From: Conchocele bisecta
Taxonomy: Eukaryota; Mollusca; Bivalvia; Lucinida; Thyasiridae
Direction of reading: 5' to 3'
Length of the DNA: 64,000 nt
Assembly (NCBI GenBank): GCA_029237695.1
Contig: CM055275.1
Coordinates: 4,590,160-4,654,159, forward strand
The notes under the pieces are model-generated. The model was not told where the DNA came from and made no database searches. It worked only from the letters and a program-made list of their open reading frames with translations. Shown piece after piece: positions 52,535 through 63,518 of this stretch; the first letter of the stretch is position 1, and each line of letters opens with the position of its first letter. The translations under genes were made by a program, and so were the position numbers.

Positions 52535-53852
52535 CTAACATCGCATGGTGTACAGGTCGCCGACACCCTGCAGAAACCGCGAGGTCTTCCACTCTCCGGA
52601 GGTGTAGCGGTCCCAGCAGGCGGCGATGGCCCTGTCCATCCGGTCCGAATGACGGCTGGTGCCCCTCTCGAGGTCGCCTGTCTCAACTGCGAGCCGCACC
52701 AACTCTGCCTCGCGTCGTAGGAGGGGTACGATGCGGTAGAACCCCAGATAGGAACTCCCGGCCTTGCTGTTGATGCGGTGATGCCAGCCTAGAAAAGATG
52801 AAACATATGTTATTTTCCGTATATTATGTCGAATGTTGGAGAACATTATGGAACAAATTTAAAGGTACATGCCCACGCAGTAGGCACAAAATGTTCTTTA
52901 TAGGAATTAAATAAGTGTATAATTATGTCACTATTCCATCAGTTCTAAAAATTACGAGTGCCCGCTATACAAATATAATCATTTATTAATTATCAATTTA
53001 CTGTTAGCGACGTGCGGCGGTAACAGTCTATTTTGATAATGTGCGGGGACGACGACTTTCACATCACGGCTTGCGGTGCGCATGCGCAGTATACTACGTG
53101 CGTCAGTAGGCTTCCCAATATGTAAACAAGAATATCAACATGTCGAAACTTCCAGGACTGAAATTGTATGAAACGGCGTCGGCCAAAAAAAAAGTCTGAG
53201 GGACAGGCAGTACAGAGAGAGAGTAGTTAATATTGGCGACCAGATCACCAAATGAAAAGAGTTACGTGGAGATTTAGATTTGGACTCGAACAGAGATTTT
53301 TCTTCTCAACTTCTGATACTTCACTGCGCATGTCAAAGATGTGATATGATTGAGCGTGTCATGTGACGCGTGTTGGTAAAAATAGCACGAGGTCGGAAAA
53401 TACCCTTTCTGGTCGCGGCATATAAAATGCGATTTAGCACCAATTAACACGCGCCTTAATTACAAATAATTCGTTAGTGGGTAGACAAATGACTCATATA
53501 AGGCATGACAGAAAATGAAAAGTAGTAGTATAGTGTAATCTGCTGCGTGGGCATATACCTTTAATGCGAAATAAAATTAGACATATGTTCCGTAGTTTCT
53601 ACCGACGTTTGAATGATTGAGTGATTGATTTATTAATACAGACGATAATACGGTTTGAATAGTTTAATAATAATGTTTAAACTGGATAGTAATTAATTTA
53701 CCTTCAACATCATTGTTGGTCCTGATAGTGTGGCGGAAGACGGACCAATCCTCTAGATGGAAGATGGGATGCTGGAGCCACTGGCGGCGCATGTAGATGA
53801 TCAGACCCGCGGTTTCCGGCGTCGTCGCTCGGTCCGCCAGCGTCTCGAAGGC
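52535..53852 (-). pseudogene. MULE-type transposase C-terminal fragment (two exons)
   Basis: Two conserved exons on the minus strand. Exon A, 53852-53702, begins after an ATCCGACAG acceptor-like site, carries RTNNDVEG and ends at a GAAG/GTAAAT donor. Exon B, 52788-52535, follows a TTTTCTAG acceptor and continues WHHRINSKAG, with a conserved-looking tail ending GVGDLYTMRC and stop. Splicing joins GAA-G and GC-TGG to give the family signature RTNN-D-EGWH...N typical of Mutator-like/FLYWCH-type transposases. The catalytic DDE part and N-terminus are not found upstream. The 913-bp intron is occupied largely by a family H MITE. Family assignment is from remembered motif pattern. Confidence 0.65.
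52861..53566. mobile_element. Family H-like long MITE in the transposase intron
   Basis: TIRs AAAGGTACATGCCCACGCAG and CTGCGTGGGCATATACCTTT. Starts with the inverted right half of family H (ATTATGTCACTATTCCATCA), but the 700-bp interior differs, with AGCGACGTGCGGCGGTAACA and GAGTAGTTAATATTGGCG. Possibly a longer, less deleted family member. Confidence 0.7.
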
Positions 53853-54134
53853 CTGTCGGATGTTTAACACATAATAATAATGCACGAAAGAAACCATACC
53901 CGCAATCAACAAAATATTCTTCCATCTTGTTCTTTCAAAATTGTATATTCTCCCCGTTCTGACCCCCCTAAAACTGGGCCTTTTTGGTATACCTTTTGAA
54001 ACTGGGACTTTTTGACCCGGGCCGTCCTGGTAAGTGGGCCTTTTTGACCCGCTACCGGACATAACACAACCCGTCTCTTCGGGAGAACTGGTCAAAACGG
54101 CCTCTGTACAGTAGTCATGGTAGTGGTAGTCATG

Positions 54135-54563
54135 GATATTATTCTTTTACAAGAAACTTGGCTTTTTACATGTGAACTCGACCAATTGAATGAAATACAT
54201 AGTGATTTCTGTGGATAAGGCAAGGCAGTGGATAAAGACGATCCAATAGCCCCCATACAAATGTCTAGAGGCTTCGGAGGTGTGGCCATCCTATGGAACC
54301 GGAACATACTTCACGCAGTACGACCCATCGAAGACGGATCGTGCCGTATTCAAGCTGTAGCAGTTGATATTGACAATCACGTACTTAGTATACCTGTATA
54401 TCTTTCAATAAAGGGAAATACTGTCAACTTCTCGGATTTTGAGGACTGTCTAGACCAGCTTTATGAAATAACACAAAAGTATCATAATACTCATTATATC
54501 ATAATCGGTGGAGATTTCAATGAAGACATTACAACCGGAAAGCCCATCGTGAATGGCGATTGA
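54135..54563 (+). pseudogene. LINE endonuclease (EEP) fragment
   Basis: Reads MDIILLQETWLFTC, a stop, then FGGVAILWNRN and IIIGGDFNED: the LLQETW, GGVAI and GGDFN motifs of apurinic-type endonucleases. The C-terminal SDH-type motif is missing or frameshifted after 54563. Known role: nicks target DNA for target-primed reverse transcription. Broken here. Confidence 0.8.
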
Positions 54564-54650
54564 ATGGCTCATCTATGAACATTAATAATGAATACTATTC
54601 AAGTAGAAAACATACCAAAATGACATTGAGATCTGAAATTCGGAAAGAGC

Positions 54651-54989
54651 ATGATATGCGAAACGCAGAATATAGAGACTCATACAAATATTATGAATGC
54701 CAAATGTTACGATAAGTTATTCTACGAGCTTGTAAAAAAGCAACATGCTACAGGAAATGTATTCATCACTGACCTGAATGTGAAAACTTCTACATATAAA
54801 GAAGAAAATATTATACACGGATGGAAAGAGCATTTTAGTGCCTTAGCCGAACCGCAAAATTCAGATAATTTTGATGAACATTTTCATAAATATGTTACAG
54901 AGGACATTGATCATATCAAATTCCTTGTCAGGACAGGCCATATGTTGCAAACAACAAAGCAAGAAGTCGTAGAAGCTATCAATCATTAA
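54651..54989 (+). pseudogene. LINE linker segment
   Basis: Reads as the region between endonuclease and reverse transcriptase (HGWKEHFSALAEP ... KQEVVEAINH). A 1-bp deletion near 54987 shifts the frame just before the expected APD block, which is then interrupted by the composite palindrome at 55013. Confidence 0.7.
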
Positions 54990-55012
54990 ACATAGGAAAG
55001 GCACCAGATATA

Positions 55013-55447
55013 TAGAGAATAGTAGGTTAGTGCCGTGAATGGGAAAAATATCGCAAGGCTGATGAATTTCTTTATTTCTCATCAGAAGTATATGTTGTGA
55101 CCACTCATTTGAACCGTCTCGCCGAGACGGTTCAAATGAGTGGTCACAACATATACTTTGGTTGGGAAATAAGGAAAATAGATAGAGAATAGTAGGTTAG
55201 TGCCGTGAATGGGAAAAAATATCCGGCAAGGCTCAGGAAACGGGATGGGCGTGGCTCTGCCGAGCACATCCCGTTTCCGTGCCGCGCCAGATATTTTTTC
55301 CCATTCACGGCACTAACCTACTATTCTATTTATCCCGTCAACACCTACAAATGGCTGTAAAATGCAAAAATTGTATTGACTGGATATCAAAAATGTTTCA
55401 CGGCACCGTGTTTCACGGCACATACGAACTGTGTTGACGGGATAAAT
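55013..55447. mobile_element. Composite palindromic element, copy 4 (reverse), inside the LINE
   Basis: Order b'-c-b-a, the reverse of the copy at 29286. Module c hairpin at 55089-55160 with centre GTCTCGCCGAGAC, module b 55187-55329 and module a 55330-55446 ending GTGTTGACGGGATAAA. LINE coding sequence continues on both sides (CCAGATATA before, ATGGACTGTCTGCAGAGC after). Confidence 0.88.
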
Positions 55448-55565
55448 ATGGACTGTCTGCAGAGCATTTGAAATATTCATCTGAATCACTAGCTGAACTG
55501 ATAGTTACAATCATCAATCAAATATTTAAAGACCGACCAATCCAGGATACTCTTAAACATGGAAT
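55448..55565 (+). pseudogene. LINE reverse transcriptase N-terminal fragment
   Basis: GLSAEHLKYSSESLAELIV ... then DTLKHGIIT, the start of the RT domain of APE-type LINEs. It breaks at the left TIR of the next insertion and resumes at about 57286 with VFKKKGNP. Confidence 0.75.
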
Positions 55566-57285
55566 AATTACACACATTAGGTGTACGCTCCCATAGAAAG
55601 TCGGGTATTTGTAAACCCTACTACTTCAAAGAAAACGTGGGGTCAGGAAACCCGAGTTTCACAGCTGGATACTGGAATAAACCTGTCTGCATCCCCGATA
55701 CCAACCAGATTTAATGTTCCTACCGACAATATTTAATGTTCCTAACACCGGGTCAAATGGCTCATTATGCGATATGATAAGATTCTGAAATTCCCAGTTA
55801 AATTCTAAATATGTTATAACACAAATAAAATCTATAAATAATGCTATAATCAATTGCATCATTATCAGAGATGCAAAAATGCCTTTTCTCCCGTCAAAAT
55901 CGGTTGACCAACGACAAATATATTGTGAAAAAAAGTAAGATTTTACCAAAATATGTGTTCCGAAGACCTCTCCAAATCCCGCCAAAATGTTTCCAATACG
56001 GCTTAGGAATATGCGGGCCAAAATACTATCTATGATACCATTACAATATAAAATCGTATTCAATATTTATATACACCGAGGTGAATCGATATATGTATGC
56101 ATTCCACTAAACAAACGAAAACTAACAAGAAGCCAAATCGCCAAACATAATCCTTATGTGCGAAAATGAAACTGGACGTGTGAGAACTATTTTGTGTCCG
56201 CGCATGTTTTTGAGTGCATACCAACGTGGACAGTACTTGAGAGCTGAATCATGTTATGCTCCAGTAAGAAATAATAAGCTTATCATAGCTCCCAACTTGC
56301 CATTTTTGGTGAAGAAATAACAAAATCCTACCTCAAATTTATCAAATTACGCACCTTGACTGAAGCTCTGTTGATAGTTTATAAAACTTTTCCAATCGCC
56401 AACTTGGACTCAAAACATATTTCCTTTGCACACGCACTAAGTACGATTCAAGTCGAGGCGTTTTGCTGGTATCATTATTGTTACTACTTCGATGAAAACA
56501 AAACACGACAAATATAGGCCCTGGTCAGACTGCACGGATGCGCTGGTTGATCTGGGGCTACACTGTCGCATATGTCGTAAGGTCCATTCCCCAGCCAGGA
56601 CTCACACTCAGCTAAATTCCTTGTGTCAAGTCTGACTTTGAGATTGAAGTAAGGTTTTGCAATGAAGATATTTATTTCTGCAAGGTGTATGTAACATAAC
56701 ATATGCTACATGTAATTATGTATCAACAGCACATTTTAATTTGTAACTTGCTAGTGTGCTGGTCAGTTTGAACCCGCAGATATATCTACACTGGTTAGAA
56801 GACTAGTGTGTTCTTGTATCATCAGCTTATAGCTGTTAGAATAAGCAATTCTCCCAGCATTATTGTGAAAATCAGCACACACATGTTGTAGGTTACCAAG
56901 AGAGCATGGAACAAGATCAGGGTTGCTAATCCATTTAGACAATGATGAATCCAGTCGGTAATAGTCTAGATCCTGATGTGACTGCTCATTCTGATCTGGA
57001 CCTAAGCTGTAAAGATTACGGCCATAATAGTCGCTGGTGGTAATAAAACTCACCTGTACATATTCTCATGCACTATGGCCGAGTCTGGCAGTTACTGGAG
57101 ACTCCAGCTGCAGCCACAGACGGACTAATGGGCTGTGAAAGTAGTTCGGCATGCTTTGTTATCTCATTAGCTGACCCCATAGTGCAATACAAAATCATTA
57201 ACAGGAACATTAGCCTGTCAGAATCAGTAGCTTGGCATTTGGCTGTTCGTTTTCTATGGGACTGAACACATAATGTGTTTTCAAG
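55566..57285. mobile_element. 1.7-kb TIR element inserted in the LINE, family unknown
   Basis: Left ACACATTAGGTGTACGCTCC plus CATAGAAA and right end TTTCTATGGGACTGAACACA plus TAATGTGT are inverted copies (about 28 bp with a few mismatches). Interior is AT-rich with CAGATC-type hairpin fragments. Short open stretches such as 55659-56063 (-) show no transposase motif. Non-autonomous, or carrying an unrecognised protein. Confidence 0.65.
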
Positions 57286-57981
57286 AAAAAAGGAAATCCA
57301 ATTGACTCCTTCAACTATAGAGGGATAACTGTTCTTCCCATCATATGTAAACTGATCGAGATCATACTAAGACAAAGACTAGAACCATTTATCTAAGAAT
57401 CACAAAGTGTCCTCCAGAGAGGCTTTACAAAGAAATCGTCACCACTCAACTGTGCACTAATTGTAGATGAATTCGTCAGGGAATCGAGAGATCAGAAGCA
57501 AATCGCATATGTCGCAATGCTAGACTCAAAATCCGCATTTGATGTTGTCTCACACCCCCACCTGATGAGAAAATGATACAATATTGGAGTACAGGATGAA
57601 TTATGGAATTTTACAGATGACCTCCATGAAAGAGCAACATCTTCTGTGAAATGGAAAAGTGAAATATCCGAACCCATCCATATCTATCAAGGTGTCAGAC
57701 AAGGTGGCATACTAAGTGCAGACCTATACAAACTTTATATCAATGACCTATTAGAACAAGTCCGATTATCGACACATGGCGCCCAGATCGGAAACATATC
57801 TGTATGTGCTCCCTGCTGTGCTGATGATGTGGCTTTCCTGAGTAATAATGCTGACAATCTCCAAATACTCTTTAATACTGCTGCAGAATATAGCAACAAA
57901 CACAGATATGTACTCTATATAAACGGTATACCGAATGTAGACAAAATGACACACCTACACATACACATGAAAAGTCAGTGA
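57286..57981 (+). pseudogene. LINE reverse transcriptase core
   Basis: Motifs in order: NYRGITVLPIICKLIE (RT0-1), LDSKSAFDVV (motif A), IYQGVRQGGILSADLYKLYI (motif B) and CCADDVAFL (motif C, catalytic Asp-Asp present). In-frame stops occur at about 57393 and 57575. Known role: target-primed cDNA synthesis. Confidence 0.88.
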
Positions 57982-59062
57982 AAGAAACAGTAAATGAGAA
58001 CATAAAGAAAGCGCGAAGAACATTATACAGTCTGATGACAACTGGGATGCATGGTGAAAATGGATTAAACCCTGACACAAGTATACATTTATTAAAAACT
58101 GTCATTCCTGTACTGATATACGGATTGGAGATTTTACTGCCAGAAAAGGGTAATCTACAACTACTAGAAACCTACCTACGTAAGACTATCAAACATATCT
58201 TGTCACTCTCTACTACCACCCCGGACCATGTGATATTTATATTATCAGAACTGATTCCACTAGAAGGACAAATCCACCTAAGAGCATTGACATTCCTTAA
58301 TAGCATATGTCTACAGGATGACTCCACGCAGTATCGAAAAACAACTTATAATACGAAATGTATCACTGAAAGCAGGGAATAGCTCAAGTTGGTTCTCCGT
58401 CATGAACAAAATACTCATCAAATATATGTTACCAAGCTGTTCATCTATTTTGAATACTAGAATTGACAAAACGAAATGGAAACATAAGATACATCACGCT
58501 GTTAACTCATACTGGCAAAATCGTATTCTTCAGCAAGCTGAATTGTATACACAGCTTACAAATCTGAACATTCATACATATAAACCTGGACTATTACACC
58601 CTACTGTACTTACACAGGAAGCATGTGTTAGAGAAACCAGAATACTCTCTGTGAAAATTAAGCTAACATGTGGCACCTATATACTGCAAGAGAATAGGAC
58701 TAAATTCAACCAAGTGAACAAAACATGCTTACTTTGTGAATCTGCAGATGAAACGCTTGAACACTTCCTTTTGAACTGTGCAATATTAGATACAGTTAGA
58801 GCAAATATAGCCCTGGACATTAACGAAACATTGGACAAGATATGTAAATAGCAACTGCACGACTTAGAACCGTCAGCTCAAATACAAATACTACTAGATT
58901 CAACCTTTATGCGCAAACTCGTATCTACATGTGATGATAGTTGTCTACCTGATCTTGAAGATCACACGCGTCGTCTTTATTACACTCATCATAGTGATCG
59001 CCAAAAATATCTATCAAAAATCGTAAACAGAAAGTGTGATCGACGCGGCACACAACGTTGAC
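57978..59062 (+). pseudogene. LINE C-terminal region with CCHC-like knuckle
   Basis: NIKKARRTLYSLMTTGMHG, LKTVIPVLIYGLEIL and YLRKTIKHILSLSTTTPDHV follow the RT. After a frameshift near 58330-58380 the frame continues to CLLCESADETLEHFLLNC, a C-X2-C-X8-H-X4-C knuckle (about 58732-58785). A stop precedes the last segment (HDLEPSAQIQILL ... YTHHSDRQKYLSKIV). Confidence 0.8.
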
Positions 59063-59107
59063 AAAATTAAATAATTTCAGTGAAAAGTGTTTTGTAAATA
59101 CCATATT

Positions 59108-59295
59108 GGTGATTAAAAGTATGCAGAATTATTATACTGAATTTATTACATTATCACAGCCATTTTGGCAGTGATAATGTAATCAATTCAGTATAATAAA
59201 AATTAATATATTTATCCTTAAATTGAAAATTTCTCCCTCAAAGTATACTTTGCCAGAAAAGTATACTTTGAAATTTTGATGAAATCTGCTACTGG
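59108..59295. mobile_element. Family I MITE, right two-thirds
   Basis: GATTAAAAGTATGCAGAATT, TTATACTGAATTTATTACAT hairpin around CAGCCATTTTGGCAGTG, then CTCCCTCAAAGTATACTTTG and GATGAAATCTGCTACTG. Confidence 0.8.
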
Positions 59296-61319
59296 TAGTG
59301 CTGCCGAACTACGATGGGACCCGGACTTGGCGTAAATACATTTTTTTGTGATTATTGTAATCCGATGGATGACACTCTGTCACCCTTGAGACTTGAGCAT
59401 TTTCCCTAAACCAAGATAGCGACCAAAATAGGTGCCCGAACAGCCAAACCAGTAGCCTATTTCACCGGGCCGATTTCACCAACATTTTCAATTTAGGGAT
59501 AAATTTACTTAGCTACTTTGCAATTGTTATGAAATCGACTACTGATGTGTCTGAAACCAAAATATACTTCTTTAATATATTATATTTTTCTGTTAGGCAT
59601 GCACTGTGGATGTTAGACATATTTCTTATAATACAAATTGACATTCAAGATGGCTGCCAATACCCTGCCTAATCACAATGGCTTTAACAAGTTTAAATCT
59701 GCGTTACAAATTCAATGTGTGTATTTATTTCAATTGATATTGGCTTTCATTTTGTGTTTAGTATACTCTATTTACATACGAGCTAATTAAGTGGCGTTCA
59801 AGATGTCGCTGGTTGCCACCATTAAAATCGCTAGGTGTTGTGTTGCAACTGGTCGGTTGACAAAACATTGTGACTTGAGAAAGAGATTGACGGGGTGTTT
59901 TATTGATGAAATTCTAAACAGTGCAGATCCTGAGCAGACTGTGGTTTCAAGACAGGTCTGGATCTACAGTTGTAGCAAAACCCATAAGCCCCATTTCTCC
60001 AGCCACATGTTCGCAACATATACTGGGATAAATTGTGATAAATAACAGAACAATGTTCAGGGAGCATTGTACTAAACCATCATAATAAATGCACGTGTAC
60101 ACTTTGCATAAGTATGTAGTAACATCTAACTGGACTATACCGTTCTCTTAAATATAGAATATGTTAAGAACCTTGTTTGTTCAATAGCTTTAATTTGGAT
60201 TTTTGTGCGGATGCACGGCCTGGATCTACACTACAATGATCAAATAGCAAACTCCTATTTGATCGAGATCAAACTGTGCGGATGCACGGCCTGGTTCTAC
60301 TCTGATATAAACCTACTATTTGCGAGCCAATCCTCATCTACACTGGTCACAAAACACATAAACCCCATTTCTTCAGTCAAAGTCGATACGCAATGATACC
60401 TTGAAAGTTAAACAACTGAGACATACTTAATGAGGCTCGATCACGGTAGTCTCCCTTTATAATAATACTATATCAGTCGCTTTCCCGCCGACATATGTGC
60501 TTTATTCTTCTTCTTTTCTGCTAAAATATTCATATCATATGATATACTAACGATATACGGTAGAAATAGTATACAAATACTCATAAAAGTTGTTTTAATG
60601 AAGATTTGGGTAGATTTGGGTAAATCGTGCTGCCGGAAATTACCAATTGTGGTGCGAAACAGTCATGGTCCGAAAGCAGCATAGTCAGAAGGACACAGCA
60701 AACAATTTATGTACATCACCTCCCTTACTGAACATTTTCTCCATTTGTTGTCGTCTAAAAGGTAGCTAAATTTCAGGATTTGCAACTTTGTCAGCGTGTT
60801 CTTGCACGTAGTTTCGATCAATTAGTTTCGGAACACTTAACGACCGTACGTGTGCTTCCTTCATTCAGTGGAACAGCAAATTTCAAACAAAATACGTCAA
60901 TAAAGAAAAAATATTCAATTCAGATAAACACTTACCATGGCATAACCGTAGGATTAGGAATTACAAATTTTATCCCATTGCTGAACGCAACATTGATAAC
61001 CATAACGCAATACACCAGCCCCCCTTTCCAAGAACACCCATATCTCTTGCTAATTACAGCATGAGCAACAATACAATGGATAGCCATGGGACGGCCCACC
61101 CCTCTCTCCCGGGCCGGGATGCGTGATACTGAGTCATACATCGTACATAGTCATTGAAATTGCTATCATTTATTGAATACAATATCATATAAATGATCAT
61201 ATGTATTCTCAATGTATAACTGTTTATATAATAAACAGTCACATAATCATGAGGTACAAAGTGTTTTTTTTTATAACATTCAATAACATACAACAAACTA
61301 CATTACAATTTTCAGGGAA
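59296..61319. other. Mostly unassigned, with CAGATCC-type hairpin fragments
   Basis: Fragments AACAGTGCAGATCCTGAGCA (59917), GGTCTGGATCTACAGTTG and ACCCATAAGCCCCATTTCTC belong to the repeat also seen at 5290-5550. A direct repeat GTGCGGATGCACGGCCTGG occurs at 60206 and 60274. Open stretches at 59791-60045 and 60780-61064 have no recognisable domain. Confidence 0.4.
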
Positions 61320-61505
61320 GCAGGTCAAAACGCCCCCAAGTCAAATCGCCCCCAAGTCAAAACGCCCCCATCTTTGGTCAAAACACCCCCATCTTTGGTC
61401 AAAACACCCCCAAAAAACACCCCCATAATTTTATTTTTGTTAAATACGATTTTATTTTGTCATTATTAATTGTATTTGTATTTGTACAGTAATTCAGTGG
61501 ACATT

Positions 61506-61909
61506 AGGGTTGGCCGGGAAATACCGGGGGCGGGAATTCCCAGCGGGAAAATGGGAAATACCGGGAAATATGAAGTTTGATGTTATTATTTGATAATTAA
61601 AGTTATTTAAATTAAGTTTTAAGCTCAGTAATAGTTAATTAAACAATCAACAACTTAATAATTAGATATAGGGGTTAATTACAATGTATATATCTGTTTC
61701 ATTCCCAACTAGGGGTACTCATCAGGTGGAATATTTGGCAACCATGACATCTACACAGATATAAACCATAGTAGATATAGGGGAATATAGAGACTCATCT
61801 TGACATTTTGGAATGAAAAAGACCACCAAGATTCATATTTCCCGGTATTTCCCGGTATTTCCCGCCGTCCTGGGAAATACTCTTATTTCCCGGGAAATTG
61901 CCAACCCTG
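61506..61909. mobile_element. hAT-like MITE (AGGGTTGGC ends)
   Basis: TIRs AGGGTTGGCCGGGAAATACC and TCCCGGGAAATTGCCAACCC. Several internal CCCGGTATTTCCCGG-type repeats. CAGGGTTGGC termini are typical of hAT elements. No 8-bp duplication is evident because element S abuts the right end. Confidence 0.7.
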
Positions 61910-61915
61910 GTTTTT

Positions 61916-63337
61916 GTCCCGCCTGCTTTAGCAGAAGCGGGACATAGGTATAGCTTTTCCGTCGGCGGCGTCGTCGTCGTCGGCGGCGGCGTCAACATTT
62001 CACGTTAAGTTTTTGCGTTTAGGTCAGTTTCCAGAAAACTATAACACCTACGACCTCCATACTTGGTATACATCAACACTGTGGTGTAACCATCTCACAC
62101 AGAGGGAGCCCATGTGACCTTGACCTAGTTTTCATGGTTGATTGACCTACTTTTCACATGCATTCAACGTTAAGTTTTTGCGTTTAGCTCTGTTTCTAAA
62201 ACTTAACGCTCAGGTTAATTCATTGTAACTTCTGTTTCCCTCAATGGAATGCTTTAATATTACATACAGCATTTGTAACAACATCCCGCATCATTCTCCA
62301 GAAAGCCCATGGTGCCCGCTAATCCCAAAGGTCAAGGTTGCTGACTTAGAAATTTCTGTGTTTGCAAAAGTTAACGCTCAGTTTATGCTTTAATATTCCA
62401 TACATACATTTGTAACCACATCCCGCATCATTCTACAGAAAGCCCATGTTGCCCGCTAACCCCAAAGGTCAAGGTCACTGACTTAGAAATTTCCATGTTT
62501 GGAAAAGTTAACGCTCAGTTTATGCTTTAATATTCCATACATGCATTTGTAACAACATCCTGCATCATTCTACAGAAAGCCCATGGTGCCCGCAAACCCC
62601 AAAGGTCAAGGTCGCTGACTTAGAAATTTCCGTGTTTGGAAAGGTTAACGCTCAGTTTATGCTTTAATATTCCATACATGCATTTGTAACAACATCCCGC
62701 ATCATTCTACAGAAATCCCATGGTGGCTGCTAACCCCAAAGGTCAAGGTCACTGAATTAGAAATTTGCGTGTTTGCAAAAGTTAATGCTCAGTTTATGCT
62801 TTAATATTCCATACATGCTTTTGTAACAACATCCCGCATCATTCTACAGAAAGCCCATTGTGCCCGCAAACCCCAAAGGTCAAGGTCGCTGACTTATAAA
62901 TTTCCGTGTTTGGAAAAGTTAACGCTCAGTTTATGTTTTAATATGCCATATATGCATTTGTAACAACATCCCACATCATTCTACAGAAAGCCCATGGTGC
63001 CCGCTAACCTCAAAGCTCAAGGTCACTGAATTAGAAATTTCCATGTTTGGAAAAGTCAACGCTCAGTTTATGCTTTAATATTCCATATATGCATTTGTAA
63101 CAATATCCCGCATCATTCTACAGAAAGCCCATGGTGCCCGCTAACCCCAAAGGTCAAGGTCACTGACTTACAAATTAACGCTCGGTTTATGCTTTAATAT
63201 TCCATACATGCCTTTGTAACAACATCCCACATCATTCTACAGAAAGCCCATGTTGATCACTAACCCCAAGGTTATTACAAGCTCCATATATGCTATCAAA
63301 CTGCGCGAGGCGGGACATTTTGCTCCGCTCTTGTTTT
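61916..63337 (+). mobile_element. Element S (hairpin-ended satellite element)
   Basis: 5' hairpin GTCCCGCCTGCTTTAGCAGA / AGCGGGAC. Complementary GGCGGGAC recurs at about 63310, followed by the terminus GCTCCGCTCTTGTTTTC. A GTCGTCGTCGTCGGCGGCGG tract lies near the 5' end. Core is the satellite listed next. Confidence 0.78.
62221..63290 (+). repeat. 137-bp satellite of element S, about 8 units
   Basis: Unit blocks GCATTTGTAACAACATCCCG, CATCATTCTACAGAAAGCCC, CCCCAAAGGTCAAGGTCACT, TTAGAAATTTCCGTGTTTGG and TTATGCTTTAATATTCCATA. Spacing is about 137 bp; the seventh-to-eighth interval is shortened to about 119. Confidence 0.93.
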
Positions 63338-63518
63338 CAATAAACATGACCTGTTTGATTGTGGTTTAGTCAAATTGGGGGCGTTTTGACTAGGGGGCGT
63401 TTTGACTTTGGTGAATGACAACAAAACATAATTGGTTCATCATGTACTTTTTATTTCAGTATAATTCAAATATATATATAATTTAATACATAATAATACA
63501 TGATAAATGTAATGCAGG

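Larger units (their letters stand above)
51934..54102. mobile_element. Mutator-like element with tandem-repeat TIRs
   Basis: Left end 51937-52052 and right end 53966-54102 are inverted arrays of short blocks such as GGGTCAAAAAGGCCCAGTTT, CAGAACGGCCCA and CCAGGACGGCCCGGGTC. Between them, on the minus strand, lies the spliced 3' part of a transposase. The upstream exons are absent, so the element is dead unless supplied in trans. Confidence 0.7.
54112..59062 (+). mobile_element. Broken APE-type non-LTR retrotransposon (LINE)
   Basis: Endonuclease, reverse transcriptase and C-terminal segments occur in order on the plus strand. They are broken by frameshifts, stop codons and two insertions (55013-55447 and about 55566-57285). 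The 3' end near 59062 has no clear poly-A or microsatellite tail before the next MITE. Inactive. Confidence 0.85.
61320..63412. mobile_element. TIR element with GTCAAAACGCCCCC-repeat ends
   Basis: The left end repeats GTCAAAACGCCCCCA-type units about six times (61322-61430). The right end has two inverted units (GGGGGCGTTTTGACT, 63376-63408). Interior holds a hAT-like MITE and element S. The modular TIR resembles the Mutator-like element at 51934. Confidence 0.65.

Noticed and set aside
55659..56063. Minus-strand 134-residue frame as a transposase
   Set aside because: No DDE, zinc-finger or other transposase motif; kept only as interior of an unclassified TIR element.
60780..61064. 94-residue open frame
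   Set aside because: No motif and biased AT-rich composition; not supported as a gene.
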